Positions 6,314 to 15,875 are shown, counted from the first letter of the stretch. The stretch is 34,659 nucleotides of DNA from Gemmatimonadota bacterium (GCA_007125125.1 SLDT01000072.1:1-34659), one strand, 5' to 3'. Made by a program: numbers and translations. The notes: generated by a model from the sequence alone, not told the origin.

Positions 6314-7783
6314 ATGCTCTTCCGACAGTTCTTCGAGCCCAAGCTGGCCCAGTACGCCTACATGGCCGGTTGCCAGCAGACGGGCGAGGCGGTGATCATC
6401 GACCCGCTGCGCGACATCGACCAGTACATCGCGGCCGCGGAGGCCGAGGGACTCAAGATCACGGCGGTGGCCGAGACCCACATCCATGCGGACTTTCTCT
6501 CGGGCGCACGGGAGTTCGCGGAGCGCCTGGGCGTGCGAGTCTACCTCTCCGACGAGGGGGGCGAGGACTGGGCAAGCAACTGGGCACGCGGGGGTGACTA
6601 CGATGTGGTCTTCATGAAGGACGGGGACTCCTTCCGCATCGGCGGCATCGAGATTCAGGCGGTGCACACGCCCGGCCACACGCCCGAGCACATCAGCTAC
6701 CTGGTGATCGACCGGGGGAGCGGGGCCTCGACCCCGATCGGGGTGGCGACAGGCGACTTCGTCTTCGTGGGTGACCTGGGACGGCCCGACCTCCTCGAGC
6801 AGGCCGCGGGAATGCACGGGGTGCAGGAGCCCTCGGCGCGTCAGCTCTTCGGATCGCTTCCGCGGTTCCTGGAGCTCCCGGAGTACGTCCAGGTCTGGCC
6901 GGCGCACGGTGCGGGGTCGACCTGCGGGAAGTCGCTCGGCGCGGTGCCGCAGACGACGGTGGGCTACGAGAAGCTCTACAACGCCTCGCTGCGGGCCGCC
7001 GAGGACGGGGAGGACCCCTTCGTCGATGCCATTCTGGCGGGTCAGCCGGAGCCTCAGACCTACTTCGCCCGAATGAAGCGGGACAACAACCACGGAGTGC
7101 CGGTTCTCGGTGATCTACCCACCCCGCCCCGGTTGAGCCTCGCGGAGCTGGGACGGATCGTGGACGAGGGAGAGCGGGTGATCCTGGACACGCGTCTCGA
7201 CCGTTCGGCCTTCATGGCGCGGCACCTTCCGGGGGCGCTCCACGCACCGCTGAACAAGTCGTTCAGCATGGCGGTGGGTTCGATCCTGGACGACGAGACG
7301 GTGCCCCTCGTTCTCGTGGTCGAGGAGAGCGGGGTCGAAGAGGCGGTGCGAGACCTCGTCCGCATCGGGTACGATCGGGTCACGGGCTTCGTGACTCCGG
7401 ACACCCTGACGCGCTGGTTCGATCGGGGTGGGGCCTCGAGCCGGATCGAGCAGGTGGACTTCGCCGAGGTCGAGCGGAGGCGGAGCGACCCGGATGTGGC
7501 GGTGATCGACGTGCGCTTCGCGGCGGAGTTCGCTTCGGGGCATGTCCCCGGGGCGATCAGCGCCTCGTACACGCGCCTCCCCTCCCTGGCGAAGGAGCGA
7601 ATCCCGGAGGGCCGGACCCTGCTCGTGCACTGCGCGGCAGGCGGGCGCTCGGCCGTCGCCGCCTCGTGGCTGGCCCGCGAGGGGTTCGACGTGCGCTTCG
7701 TGGACGAGGCGCTCGCGCGGTTCCAGGAAGCCGGCGGTGAGCTCGAGCGCTCGGAGGCTGCCGAGCCCGCCGGGGCCCTCTGA
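6314..7783 (+). CDS. Metallo-beta-lactamase-fold persulfide dioxygenase with two rhodanese domains (CstB/Blh-like)
   Basis: A 489-residue cytosolic fusion. Residues 1-240 are an ETHE1-like metallo-beta-lactamase domain. THIHADF (55-61) gives His56, HTPGHTPEH gives His122, and TGD gives Asp148; these correspond to the mononuclear-iron ligands of persulfide dioxygenases. The DH of classical HxHxDH enzymes is replaced by DF, as usual in this subgroup. A rhodanese-like domain at about 265-365 has no active-site Cys. A second at about 375-475 has the loop VHCAAGGRSA with Cys440. The CstB family oxidises protein or glutathione persulfide to sulfite or thiosulfate. The ATG at 6314 has an AGGAGA-type site upstream. 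Position between sulfur transporters fits detoxification or use of sulfane sulfur. Confidence 0.92.
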   Translation: MLFRQFFEPKLAQYAYMAGCQQTGEAVIIDPLRDIDQYIAAAEAEGLKITAVAETHIHADFLSGAREFAERLGVRVYLSDEGGEDWASNWARGGDYDVVFMKDGDSFRIGGIEIQAVHTPGHTPEHISYLVIDRGSGASTPIGVATGDFVFVGDLGRPDLLEQAAGMHGVQEPSARQLFGSLPRFLELPEYVQVWPAHGAGSTCGKSLGAVPQTTVGYEKLYNASLRAAEDGEDPFVDAILAGQPEPQTYFARMKRDNNHGVPVLGDLPTPPRLSLAELGRIVDEGERVILDTRLDRSAFMARHLPGALHAPLNKSFSMAVGSILDDETVPLVLVVEESGVEEAVRDLVRIGYDRVTGFVTPDTLTRWFDRGGASSRIEQVDFAEVERRRSDPDVAVIDVRFAAEFASGHVPGAISASYTRLPSLAKERIPEGRTLLVHCAAGGRSAVAASWLAREGFDVRFVDEALARFQEAGGELERSEAAEPAGAL

Positions 7784-7811
7784 CCTCTCGGCGAGGGAAA
7801 CGGGGCTCACA

Positions 7812-9602
7812 ATGAAGGTGGAACAATCCGAGGCCGGGCGCATGAGAGGAAGGCTTCCTCTCATGCGCCAGCTCGGCGGGCAGGACGGGGGGTATGCCGG
7901 GGAGGCCCTGCGATCGGACCTGCAGGCCGGATTGACGGTCGGCGTGATGCTCATCCCGCAGGGGATGGCCTACGCGCTGATCGCGGGAATGCCTCCGATC
8001 TACGGGCTCTACTCGGCGCTCGTGCCCCTGGTGGTGTATGCGCTCCTGGGCTCCTCGCGCCAGCTCGCGGTGGGGCCGGTGGCGATTGTCTCGCTTCTCG
8101 TGGCGGCAGGGGTCGCACCCCTGGCCGAAGGAGACCCCGAACGCTGGATCGGGCTGGCTCTCCTCCTCGCGCTCATGGTGGGGGTGCTCCAGCTCGCGAT
8201 GGGGCTCCTCCGCTTCGGTTTCCTGACGAACTTCCTGTCGCACCCGGTGCTCGCGGGGTTCACGAGCGCAGCGGCGATCGTGATCGGCGCCAGCCAGCTC
8301 CGGCACCTCGTCGGGGTCGACCTGCCTTCGGGCGAGGGCTTTCCGGCCCTCGTCCTGGCCCTCGTGCGGGAGCTCGGCGCGGTGCACCTGCCGACGCTCG
8401 CGCTCGGGATCGGTGGAATCCTTCTCCTGGTGGGTGCACGGCGCTGGGTGCCGCGCGTGCCGGGAGCGCTCGTCCTCGTCGTTGTTGCCACGCTGGTAGC
8501 GGTGGTCGCGGGACTCGAGGAGGCAGGGGTGCGCCTGGTCGGCGAGGTGCCGGCAGGGCTTCCGATGCCTGTCGTTCCCCCGCTCGATGGGGGGGCGGCG
8601 CTGCGCCTCCTGCCCGTGGCGCTCACGATCGCCCTGATCGGATTCATGGAGTCGGTGGCAGTGGCGAAGGTCTATGCGGGACGCCATGGGTACCGCCTGG
8701 ATGCGAACCAGGAACTCGTGGCGCTGGGGGCGGCGAACCTCGTGGGCGCCTTCTTCCGCTCCTTTCCTGTGACAGGAGGGTTCTCGCGCACGGCCGTGAA
8801 CGAGGGAGCGGGTGCGCGGACGCAGGTGGCCAGCCTCGTCAGCGCGGCGATCGTGGGGTTGACGCTCCTCTTCCTGACGGGGCTCTTCGCGGGGCTCCCG
8901 AATGCAGCTCTGGCAGCGATCGTGATGGTCGCGGTGGCGGGACTCATCGACTGGCGGGAGGCACGCCACCTCTGGCAGACGGACCGGCACGACTTCGCGA
9001 TGATGGGAGTGACCTTCGGAGTCACGCTCCTCGTGGGGATCGAGGCGGGGATCCTTGCAGGGGTGCTCGCGTCTCTCACGAGCCTCGTCTTCAGGACCTC
9101 GCGGCCGCACTCGGCGGTGCTGGGGCGGTTGCCCGGGAGCCGGACCTGGAGGAACCTGAACCGACACCCGTCGGCTCGCGAGGAGCCCGGGGTGGCCGTG
9201 CTTCGCATCGATGCGACGCTCTGCTTCGCGAATGCGGAGTTCCTGACCGAGCGGATCGATGAGGTGCTCGCACGGCCCGCCGGAGACGCGCCGGTGCGCG
9301 CACTGGTCCTGGACTTTCATGCGGTGAACGGGGTGGACTCGACGGCGATGCATGTGCTGGCCGGGGTCCAGGGTCGAATTCGTGAGGCGGGGCACGAGCT
9401 ACACTTCGCGGGTGTCAAGGGACCGGTCATGGACCGGCTCGAGTGGGCAGGGCTCGTGGGGCTCGTGGGGCGGGAGCGGTTCCACCTGGAGGTGGACCAG
9501 GCAGTGGAAGCGGTGCTCGGGCAAGGGAGCGGGGGCTCAGAGGAAGGGGAGTCAACGGTGCTTGCGGGAAGCATGTCGGAGCCGCGCGGCGAACGGGTCT
9601 AG
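7812..9602 (+). CDS. SulP family anion transporter with STAS domain (sulfate permease-like)
   Basis: Up to 596 residues. The SulP signature is clear: LQAGLTVGVMLIPQGMAYALIAGMPPIYGLYSALVP. It is followed by ten or more helices, including GFTSAAAIVIGASQL and the FPVTGGFSRTAVNEGAGARTQ motif. The C-terminal STAS domain (from about residue 457) ends with DFHAVNGVDSTAMHVL, carrying the Asp-Ser pair typical of STAS regulation. SulP proteins carry sulfate, bicarbonate or other anions; the neighbours favour sulfate or sulfite. Three in-frame ATGs are possible: 7812, 7842 and 7863. The last is preceded by AGAGGAAGG at 9 nt, and the SulP core begins soon after, so it may be the real start. Both that ribosome site and that ATG lie in a perfect palindrome. 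Confidence 0.9.
   Translation: MKVEQSEAGRMRGRLPLMRQLGGQDGGYAGEALRSDLQAGLTVGVMLIPQGMAYALIAGMPPIYGLYSALVPLVVYALLGSSRQLAVGPVAIVSLLVAAGVAPLAEGDPERWIGLALLLALMVGVLQLAMGLLRFGFLTNFLSHPVLAGFTSAAAIVIGASQLRHLVGVDLPSGEGFPALVLALVRELGAVHLPTLALGIGGILLLVGARRWVPRVPGALVLVVVATLVAVVAGLEEAGVRLVGEVPAGLPMPVVPPLDGGAALRLLPVALTIALIGFMESVAVAKVYAGRHGYRLDANQELVALGAANLVGAFFRSFPVTGGFSRTAVNEGAGARTQVASLVSAAIVGLTLLFLTGLFAGLPNAALAAIVMVAVAGLIDWREARHLWQTDRHDFAMMGVTFGVTLLVGIEAGILAGVLASLTSLVFRTSRPHSAVLGRLPGSRTWRNLNRHPSAREEPGVAVLRIDATLCFANAEFLTERIDEVLARPAGDAPVRALVLDFHAVNGVDSTAMHVLAGVQGRIREAGHELHFAGVKGPVMDRLEWAGLVGLVGRERFHLEVDQAVEAVLGQGSGGSEEGESTVLAGSMSEPRGERV
7837..7869 (+). promoter_or_regulatory. Perfect 33-bp palindrome enclosing the ribosome site and ATG of the SulP gene
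   Basis: Arms GGCGCATGAGAGGAAG (7837-7852) and CTTCCTCTCATGCGCC (7854-7869) are exact reverse complements around a single G at 7853. As RNA this gives a very stable hairpin. The 5' arm contains a Shine-Dalgarno-like AGAGGAAG and the 3' arm contains the ATG at 7863. Folding would hide both. It may act as a translational switch, a coupling device with the upstream dioxygenase gene, or a DNA operator. If the ATG at 7812 is used instead, the palindrome is simply coding, yet perfection over 16 bp would still need explaining. Confidence 0.7.
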
Positions 9603-9696
9603 GACTGCTTGCGCATGGCCGAGATCGTAGCGAGGTTCCGGCCGTCAGCTCATCCCGGACTTCACTCCGGACCCGTTCTTCCTCAACGTACCGTCC

Positions 9697-10893
9697 ATGC
9701 CTGATCCCTCGACGCCCGAAGAAGGCGACACCCCTGCGCAGCCCCGGCGCCGCCCCCTTCGTCCCTGGTTCTCGTCGGGCCCCTGCGCAAAGCGGCCGGG
9801 CTGGTCTCCCGGGGCCCTGAGCGATGCCCTCCTCGGTCGCTCCCATCGCTCCGGTCCCGGAAAGGCGCGCCTCGGGGAGGTGATCGAGCGGACCCGAACG
9901 CTCCTGGGTATCCCTTCGGACCACCTCATCGGGATCGTGCCGGCCTCCGACACCGGAGCGGTCGAGATGGCGCTCTGGAGCCTCCTCGGGGCGCGGCCAG
10001 TCGACGTCCTGGCCTGGGAAAGCTTCGGAGAGGAGTGGGTCACGGACATCAGACGACAGCTCCGACTCGACGACGTGCGTGTCATGCGTGCCGACTATGG
10101 CGAGATCGTTGACCTCGATGCGGTCGATCCGAGCCATGACGTGGTGTTTGCATGGAACGGCACGACCTCCGGCGTCCGGGTACCGCACGGAGACTGGCTC
10201 GCCCCGGATCGCGAGGGCCTCGCGATCTGCGATGCCACCTCGGCTGTCTTTGCCCAGCGCCTTCCCTGGGAACGGCTCGACGTCGTGACCTGGTCATGGC
10301 AGAAGGCCCTCGGGGGCGAGGCCCAGCACGGGATGCTCGTGCTCTCACCGCGCGCGGTCGACCGGCTGGAAAGCTGGACACCCCCCTGGCCCCTCCCCAA
10401 GCTCTTCCGCCTCACGAAGGGGGGCAAGGTGAACCGGGGGATTTTCGAGGGCTCGACGATCAACACTCCCTCCATGCTCTGCGTGGAGGACTGCCTTGAC
10501 GCCCTGCGGTGGGGCGCGGCGATCGGTGGTCTGGACGGGATGGTCGCGCGTGCGGATGCGAACCTGGCAGCCGTTGCCCGCTGGATCGAGACGAGTGCAT
10601 GGGCCGACTTCCTGGCCCGGGATCCGGCGACGCGCTCGAACACCTCGGTCTGTCTGGCGATCAAGGACCCCTGGTTCACGGGGCTCGACGCGAGCGAGCA
10701 GGGGCGTGTCGCGAAGGCGGTGTCGAAGCGCCTCGAGGCCGAAGGGGTCGCCTTCGACATCGCCGGATACCGCGATGCGCCACCCGGCCTCCGGATCTGG
10801 TGCGGCGCAACCGTCGAACTCGACGACATCGAGGCCCTCCTGCCCTGGCTGGACTGGGGCTGGGCCGTCACGAAGCAGGAGAACTCTGCATGA
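9697..10893 (+). CDS. serC: Phosphoserine aminotransferase
   Basis: A 398-residue PLP enzyme that converts 3-phosphohydroxypyruvate and glutamate to phosphoserine, step two of serine synthesis. It belongs to the subgroup starting [12 protein letters not shown]...[14 protein letters not shown], known from alphaproteobacteria, archaea and others, rather than the E. coli subgroup. The PLP-binding lysine is Lys203 in [37 protein letters not shown] and [11 protein letters not shown] line the cofactor site. The ATG at 9697 gives about 23 residues before the conserved GPC; no strong ribosome site is visible. Its TGA overlaps the ATG of serA (ATGA), so the first two serine-pathway enzymes are coupled. 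The 94 bp upstream hold no clear promoter. Confidence 0.95.
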   Translation: MPDPSTPEEGDTPAQPRRRPLRPWFSSGPCAKRPGWSPGALSDALLGRSHRSGPGKARLGEVIERTRTLLGIPSDHLIGIVPASDTGAVEMALWSLLGARPVDVLAWESFGEEWVTDIRRQLRLDDVRVMRADYGEIVDLDAVDPSHDVVFAWNGTTSGVRVPHGDWLAPDREGLAICDATSAVFAQRLPWERLDVVTWSWQKALGGEAQHGMLVLSPRAVDRLESWTPPWPLPKLFRLTKGGKVNRGIFEGSTINTPSMLCVEDCLDALRWGAAIGGLDGMVARADANLAAVARWIETSAWADFLARDPATRSNTSVCLAIKDPWFTGLDASEQGRVAKAVSKRLEAEGVAFDIAGYRDAPPGLRIWCGATVELDDIEALLPWLDWGWAVTKQENSA

Positions 10894-12467
10894 CCCGTGT
10901 CCTGATTGCCGACAAGATGAGCCCCCGCGCCGCGGAGGTCTTCGCAGAGCACGGGGTCGAGGCCGTCGTGAATACCGGCCTCCAACCCGAGGAGCTCGCC
11001 GGGATCATCGGGGAGTTCGACGGGGTTGCCGTCCGGTCCGCGACCCGGCTCACGGCCGACCTCCTCGAGCAGGGCGAGAAGCTCAGGGTGGTCGGACGCG
11101 CCGGAATTGGCGTCGACAACATCGACGTGCGCGCCGCGACGAACCTCGGCATCGTCGTGATGAATACTCCGTTCGGGAACTCGATCACGACCGCCGAACA
11201 CGCGATTGCGCTCCTATTCTCCGTCGCCCGGCACATCCCGGCGGCCAACGCCTCGACTCACGCGGGCCTGTGGGAGAAGTCCCGCTTCATGGGCGTGGAG
11301 CTGGCCGGAAAGACACTGGGCCTCATCGGCTGCGGGAACATTGGCTCGATCGTGGCCGACCGGGCCCGGGGGCTCCGGATGAGGGTTCTGGCCTTCGACC
11401 CCTTCCTCTCGTCCGAGCGGGCCGAGGAGATCGGGGTCACGCGCGTCGATCTCGACGAGCTTTTCGCACGAGCCGACTTCATCAGCCTGCACACCCCGCT
11501 GACGGAGAGCACGAGAAACATCATCGATGCGGCGGCGATCGCGCGGATGAAGGACGGGGTCCGGATCGTGAACTGCGCTCGGGGTGGCCTTCTGGATGAG
11601 GCAGCTCTGCGCGAGGCGCTCGACAGCGGGAAGGTCGCCGGCGCCGGGGTCGACGTGTTCGTCGAGGAGCCCGCCCGGGACAACGTGCTCTTCGGACACC
11701 CGAACCTCGTGGCCACTCCGCACCTCGGCGCCTCCACGGCCGAGGCCCAGGTCAAGGTGGCTGTGCAGATCGCGGAGCAGATGTCCGAGTTCCTCCTGAA
11801 CGGCGGCGTCTCGAATGCTCTGAACATGCCTTCGATGACGGCCGAGGAGGCGCCCCGACTCCGGCCCTACATGGAGCTCGCGAAGCAGGTGGGGAGCTTC
11901 GCCGGGCAACTCACTCGTTCCGGCATCTCGGAGGTCCGGATCGAGTACGAGGGACATGTGGGCAAGCTGAATGTCCGCCCTCTCACCGCCGTGGTGCTCG
12001 AGGGTCTTCTGCAGCCCGTCCTCGAGTCGGTGAACATGGTCAACGCGCCGATCATCGCTCGTGAGCGGGACATCAGCGTGAGCGAGGTCGTCCACAAGCG
12101 CGAAGGGGACTACCACACCCTGATCCGCCTCACCGTGACGACGGAGTCCGGCAGCCGAACGATCGCCGGCACCCTCTTCGCGAACCGGGCTCCCCGCATC
12201 GTGGAGGTCCACGGGATCGCCCTGGAGGCCGAGCTCTCGCCCAACATGCTCTACGTCGTGAACAACGACCAGCCGGGCTTCATCGGAGCCCTGGGCTCGA
12301 CGCTGGGCAAGCATGACCTGAACATCGCGACCTTCCACCTCGGGCGCGCCCGGCCGGGTGGCGAGGCGGTCGCCCTGATCGCGGTCGACGAGTCGATCAG
12401 CGACGCCGCCGTGGACGACCTCTGCGCCCTCGAAAACGTGAACCGGGCGACACGGCTCAGCTTCTGA
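10890..12467 (+). CDS. serA: D-3-phosphoglycerate dehydrogenase
   Basis: A 525-residue long-form SerA, which oxidises 3-phosphoglycerate with NAD+ to open serine synthesis. The catalytic and NAD domain (residues 1-310) shows [18 protein letters not shown] (NAD-binding turn), [13 protein letters not shown] (catalytic Arg), [11 protein letters not shown] (Glu) and ATPHLGAST (His). An intervening ASB-type domain follows (about 315-450). A C-terminal ACT domain, [24 protein letters not shown] from about 450, is the usual site of serine feedback. Length and domain order match the common 525-530-residue form. The ATG overlaps the stop of serC, and a GGAGAA ribosome site lies inside the serC 3' end. 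Its last 11 bp overlap the 3' end of the convergent patatin gene. Confidence 0.97.
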   Translation: MTRVLIADKMSPRAAEVFAEHGVEAVVNTGLQPEELAGIIGEFDGVAVRSATRLTADLLEQGEKLRVVGRAGIGVDNIDVRAATNLGIVVMNTPFGNSITTAEHAIALLFSVARHIPAANASTHAGLWEKSRFMGVELAGKTLGLIGCGNIGSIVADRARGLRMRVLAFDPFLSSERAEEIGVTRVDLDELFARADFISLHTPLTESTRNIIDAAAIARMKDGVRIVNCARGGLLDEAALREALDSGKVAGAGVDVFVEEPARDNVLFGHPNLVATPHLGASTAEAQVKVAVQIAEQMSEFLLNGGVSNALNMPSMTAEEAPRLRPYMELAKQVGSFAGQLTRSGISEVRIEYEGHVGKLNVRPLTAVVLEGLLQPVLESVNMVNAPIIARERDISVSEVVHKREGDYHTLIRLTVTTESGSRTIAGTLFANRAPRIVEVHGIALEAELSPNMLYVVNNDQPGFIGALGSTLGKHDLNIATFHLGRARPGGEAVALIAVDESISDAAVDDLCALENVNRATRLSF

Positions 12468-13359
12468 CGGCCGGAGACTGCTCGAGCCATTCCGTCATCG
12501 CACGCTCGCCTTCGGCGATGAAGTCCGCGACATGCTCGAAGTCGAAGGTCCCGTAGCCCTCGATCTCCGGACGGATGTAGTGGAGTGGGGGCCCCTCCCA
12601 GTTCAGGATGCTTGCGCGCCGCAGGCGCCCGGACATGATCGAGAAGACCCGCGCGTGCACGGCAAGCATTCCCCCTGCGAGAACCTCGCCGGGACGGGAC
12701 CGCTCGCCTGCGCCGGGATCGATCGCGATCACGGAGGTCGCCCCGAGCTCGACCGCCCGATGCACCGGAAGGGCAAACTCGATCCCGCCATCGGCATAGA
12801 CCCCTCCCGGCAACCGGACGGGCGGATAGAAGACGGGGAGCGCGGCCGAGGCGTAGACCGCATCGAGGAGGGGGACATCCGTGCGGGCCCCGATCCCGAA
12901 CCACTCCGTGCGCCCCGACCCCAGCTCCACTGCGTTCGCCTGGAAGCGAAGGTCGAGCGCCTCCCATCCGTCGGGGGGGAGGATGCCCGCAAGGTACCGG
13001 CGAAGGGTGTCGCCCCGAAACAGCGCCTCGGCCCGGAACCCGGAGACCCAGGCCGCACGTCGCTGCACCCTGGCCACATCCGTGCGCTCGAGGGCGCTGG
13101 CCCGTTCAACCAGCTGATCGAGGTCCATCCCAGCCGCAACACAGGCTCCGACAAGAGCTCCGATGCTCGTCCCGATGATCCCGGCTGGTTCGAAGCCCTC
13201 GTCGCGCAGAACGCGCAGGGCACCGAGGTGGGTCAGCCCCTTCACCCCGCCCCCCCCGAGGACCAGCCAGGGTCGTGCCCCAAGAACGCGGCCCCGGAGT
13301 TCGATCCCGGCAGGATCGGTCCCCCCTTCATCACGGCGTTGCCAGAAGCGCAGCATCAT
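12457..13359 (-). CDS. Patatin-like phospholipase
   Basis: A 300-residue patatin-family lipid acyl hydrolase, probably cytosolic or peripheral since no signal peptide is evident. The oxyanion loop GGGGVKG (35-41), the nucleophile elbow GTSIG with Ser65, and the catalytic Asp190 in ADGG give the full Ser-Asp dyad. The layout resembles the RssA/NTE bacterial patatins (ALGAL.VL...G..P..I.GTSIGALVGA). Two adjacent ATGs at 13359 and 13356 follow AGGGAGG, and the second has the better spacing. An open frame extends 26 codons further but lacks a better start. The gene converges on serA with an 11-bp overlap. Its role may be membrane lipid turnover; the substrate is not shown by the sequence. Confidence 0.92.
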   Translation of the reverse strand: MMLRFWQRRDEGGTDPAGIELRGRVLGARPWLVLGGGGVKGLTHLGALRVLRDEGFEPAGIIGTSIGALVGACVAAGMDLDQLVERASALERTDVARVQRRAAWVSGFRAEALFRGDTLRRYLAGILPPDGWEALDLRFQANAVELGSGRTEWFGIGARTDVPLLDAVYASAALPVFYPPVRLPGGVYADGGIEFALPVHRAVELGATSVIAIDPGAGERSRPGEVLAGGMLAVHARVFSIMSGRLRRASILNWEGPPLHYIRPEIEGYGTFDFEHVADFIAEGERAMTEWLEQSPAVRS

Positions 13360-13445
13360 CCCTCCCTGGAGTCCTCGATTCGATGGGGCCAGCGCTCGTC
13401 CCCGGGGCCCCCGACAGCCCCTCGCAAGGTAGCCCACCGGCGGCC

Positions 13446-13474
13446 TTGACGCCTGCCCGGTCCCTTCCTACAAT
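13446..13474 (+). promoter_or_regulatory. Sigma70-type promoter of the suf operon
   Basis: TTGACG (13446-13451) and TACAAT (13469-13474) are separated by the ideal 17 bp. Transcription would start near 13481, giving a leader of about 80 nt before sufC. This is the best consensus promoter seen in the window. Confidence 0.75.
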
Positions 13475-13481
13475 TTGAGAA

Positions 13482-13496
13482 CAAGAATTATTCTTG
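13482..13496. promoter_or_regulatory. Perfect 15-bp palindrome at the suf transcription start (candidate operator)
   Basis: CAAGAAT-T-ATTCTTG is an exact inverted repeat lying from about +1 to +16 of the predicted suf promoter. It is strikingly AT-rich for this genome. A repressor bound here would block transcription, as Fe-S or iron sensors (IscR, SufR, Fur, RirA types) do for suf operons. The sequence does not match the SufR CAAC-N6-GTTG pattern or a full Fur box, so the regulator is unknown. None is encoded next to the operon. Confidence 0.65.
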
Positions 13497-13563
13497 ATAA
13501 GCCCGGGCCGGCAAGTGCGCGGCCCTTTCCTTTCAACTCACGCGAACGAAGGCGGCCCGACGG

Positions 13564-14337
13564 ATGAGCGACACTCCGATTCTCACGATCCGGAATCTCC
13601 ATGGCAAGGTAGCGGACGAAGACATCGAGATCCTTCACGGTGTCGATCTCGAGATCGGCCGCGGAGAGATCCATGCCATCATGGGGCCGAACGGCTCCGG
13701 AAAGAGCACCCTGGCCAAGACCCTCTCGGGCCACCCTGGCTACGAGGCCACGGACGGGGAGGTCATCTTCGAAGGGGAGGACCTCCTCGAGCAGGAGCCG
13801 GACGAGCGCTCCCAGAGTGGCCTCTTTCTCGCCTTCCAGTACCCGGTCGAGATCCCCGGGGTCTCCATCGCGAACTTCCTGCGCACGGCGCTCCAGGCAC
13901 GGCTCGATGAGGACGAGGAGCTCGATCTCTTCGATTTCCAGGACCAGCTCCTCAGCCGTATGGAGCTGCTCGACATGGACCCGACCTTCGCGGAACGTGC
14001 GGTGAACGACGGGTTTTCGGGCGGAGAGAAGAAGCGCAACGAGATTCTTCAGATGGCCATGCTTCAGCCGAAGCTCGCCCTCATGGACGAGACGGACTCG
14101 GGGCTGGACATCGACGCGCTCCAGGTCGTTGCCCATGGGGTCAATGCGCTCGCGAAGGAGAATCCGGAGATGAGCTTCCTCATCATCACACACTACCAGC
14201 GCCTCCTCAACTATATCCGTCCGGACCACGTGCACGTCATGGTCGGTGGCCGGATCGTTCGCTCCGGAGGCCCCGAGGTCGCCGAGGAGCTCGAGGCGTC
14301 CGGATACGAGAGCTTCAAGCCCGCTGCCGCGGGCTGA
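13564..14337 (+). CDS. sufC: Fe-S cluster assembly ATPase SufC
   Basis: A 257-residue ABC-type ATPase of the SufBCD scaffold complex, which builds iron-sulfur clusters in the cytosol. Walker A is GPNGSGKST (41-49), the ABC signature is [11 protein letters not shown] (151-161), Walker B is [12 protein letters not shown] (171-182) and the switch His is in IITHYQRLL. The FSGGEKKR form and the DETDSGLD stretch are diagnostic for SufC rather than for transport ATPases. Length is normal. It is the first gene of the operon, behind a consensus promoter and palindrome. The ATG at 13564 has only a weak ribosome site. A 109-bp gap with a strong hairpin separates it from sufB, which may let SufC be made in a different amount from SufB and SufD. 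Confidence 0.97.
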   Translation: MSDTPILTIRNLHGKVADEDIEILHGVDLEIGRGEIHAIMGPNGSGKSTLAKTLSGHPGYEATDGEVIFEGEDLLEQEPDERSQSGLFLAFQYPVEIPGVSIANFLRTALQARLDEDEELDLFDFQDQLLSRMELLDMDPTFAERAVNDGFSGGEKKRNEILQMAMLQPKLALMDETDSGLDIDALQVVAHGVNALAKENPEMSFLIITHYQRLLNYIRPDHVHVMVGGRIVRSGGPEVAEELEASGYESFKPAAAG

Positions 14338-14345
14338 GAGTGCAC

Positions 14346-14389
14346 CGGCAGAGGGGAAGCCGGCCGGCGGCCAACCCTCCCCTCTGCCG
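14346..14389 (+). other. Intercistronic hairpin between sufC and sufB
   Basis: CGGCAGAGGGG (14346-14356) and CCCCTCTGCCG (14379-14389) are exact complements; one further A-T pair makes a 12-bp stem. The loop is 20 nt and GC-rich, with its own GCCGGC palindrome. No T-run follows, so it is unlikely to be a full terminator. An mRNA processing or stability element, or a partial attenuator, is more likely. Confidence 0.6.
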
Positions 14390-14446
14390 CCACTGACCTT
14401 ACGAGTAACTGAAACTGTCAGCCCCCGAGTTCACGAAGGAGCCGAG

Positions 14447-15862
14447 ATGCCACAGAACGAGATGATCCAGGACCTGGGCCTGGACGAGTACAAGTACCAC
14501 TTCATCACCGAGGACGAGCCGGTCTTCCGCAGTGGTCGGGGACTGAACGAAAAGGTCGTCCGCGAGATCTCGGCACAGAAGGAGGAGCCCGAGTGGATGC
14601 TCGAGTTCCGGCTCAAGGCTCTGGAGATCTACAACGCGAAGCCCATGCCGACCTGGGGCGGTGACCTCTCGAACCTCGAGAAGGTCCTCGACGAGATCTA
14701 CTACTACGTGCGCCCTCAGGACAAGATGGAGCACTCCTGGGACGACGTGCCGGCGAACATCAAGGAGACCTTCGAGCGGCTCGGAATTCCCGAGGCCGAG
14801 CAGAAGATCCTTGCCGGCGTCGGCGCGCAGTACGAGTCCGAGATGGTCTACCACTCCCTGAAGAAGGAGTGGGAAGACAAGGGCGTCATCTTCGACTCGA
14901 TCGAGGACGGTCTGAAGAACCACCCCGAACTGTTCAGGGAATACTTCGGCACCGTCATTCCCTCGGCCGACAACAAGTTCAGTGCGATGAACTCGGCCGT
15001 GTGGTCGGGCGGTTCGTTCGTCTACATCCCGAAGGGGGTCGAGCTGGACACCCCGCTCCAGGCCTACTTCCGGGTCAACCAGGAGCAGATGGGGCAGTTC
15101 GAGCGCACCCTCATCATTGCCGACGAGGGGTCGCGCGCCCACTACATCGAGGGGTGCACCGCGCCGGTCTACTCGACCGAGTCCTTCCACTCCGGGGTCA
15201 TCGAGATCGTCGTGAAGCCGGGCGCCCACTTCCGCTACACGACGATCCAGAACTGGTCGAACAACATGTACAACCTCGTCACGCAGCGGGCGCTCGTGCA
15301 CGAGGGAGCGACGATGGAGTGGCTCGACGGGAACCTCGGCTCGAAGCTGACGATGAAGTACCCCTCCTGCTACCTGGTGGGAGAAGGCGCCCACGGCTCC
15401 ATCCTCTCGATCGCCTACTCCGGCGACGGGCAGCACCAGGACACCGGGGGCAAGGTCATCCATGCCGCGCCGAACACCTCCTCGCAGATCGTCTCGAAGT
15501 CGATCTCGAAGGGAACCGGCCGCTCGACCTACCGCGGTCTCTGCCAGGTCTACGAGGGATCGGTGAACTCGAAGTCGAATGTGGAATGCGACGCGCTCCT
15601 CATCAACGACACCTCGCGCACCGACACCTACCCCTACATCGAGATCGAAGAGAAGAAGTCCACGATCGGACACGAGGCCACGGTCTCGAAGGTCGGAGAC
15701 GAACAGCTCTTCTACCTCATGAGCCGCGGGATGTCCGAGGAAGAGGCCATGGCCCTCATCGTGCGGGGCTTCATCGAGCCGATCGCCAAGCTCCTTCCGC
15801 TGGAGTATGCGGTCGAGCTGAACCGCCTCATCGAGCTCGAGATGGAGGGCTCGGTCGGCTGA
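14447..15862 (+). CDS. sufB: Fe-S cluster assembly scaffold protein SufB
   Basis: A 471-residue scaffold subunit on which nascent Fe-S clusters form, in complex with SufC and SufD. Hallmarks are [27 protein letters not shown] near the N-terminus, [23 protein letters not shown], and the C-terminal [13 protein letters not shown], whose Cys corresponds to the sulfur-accepting cysteine of E. coli Suf[28 protein letters not shown] ends the beta-helix core. The ATG at 14447 follows GAAGGAG with ideal spacing. The frame is open further upstream, but that covers the sufC-sufB hairpin region. Its high conservation marks it as a working copy. The next gene, sufD, follows after 113 bp that also hold a hairpin. 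Confidence 0.97.
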   Translation: MPQNEMIQDLGLDEYKYHFITEDEPVFRSGRGLNEKVVREISAQKEEPEWMLEFRLKALEIYNAKPMPTWGGDLSNLEKVLDEIYYYVRPQDKMEHSWDDVPANIKETFERLGIPEAEQKILAGVGAQYESEMVYHSLKKEWEDKGVIFDSIEDGLKNHPELFREYFGTVIPSADNKFSAMNSAVWSGGSFVYIPKGVELDTPLQAYFRVNQEQMGQFERTLIIADEGSRAHYIEGCTAPVYSTESFHSGVIEIVVKPGAHFRYTTIQNWSNNMYNLVTQRALVHEGATMEWLDGNLGSKLTMKYPSCYLVGEGAHGSILSIAYSGDGQHQDTGGKVIHAAPNTSSQIVSKSISKGTGRSTYRGLCQVYEGSVNSKSNVECDALLINDTSRTDTYPYIEIEEKKSTIGHEATVSKVGDEQLFYLMSRGMSEEEAMALIVRGFIEPIAKLLPLEYAVELNRLIELEMEGSVG

Positions 15863-15875
15863 CCGCCCCTTCTTC

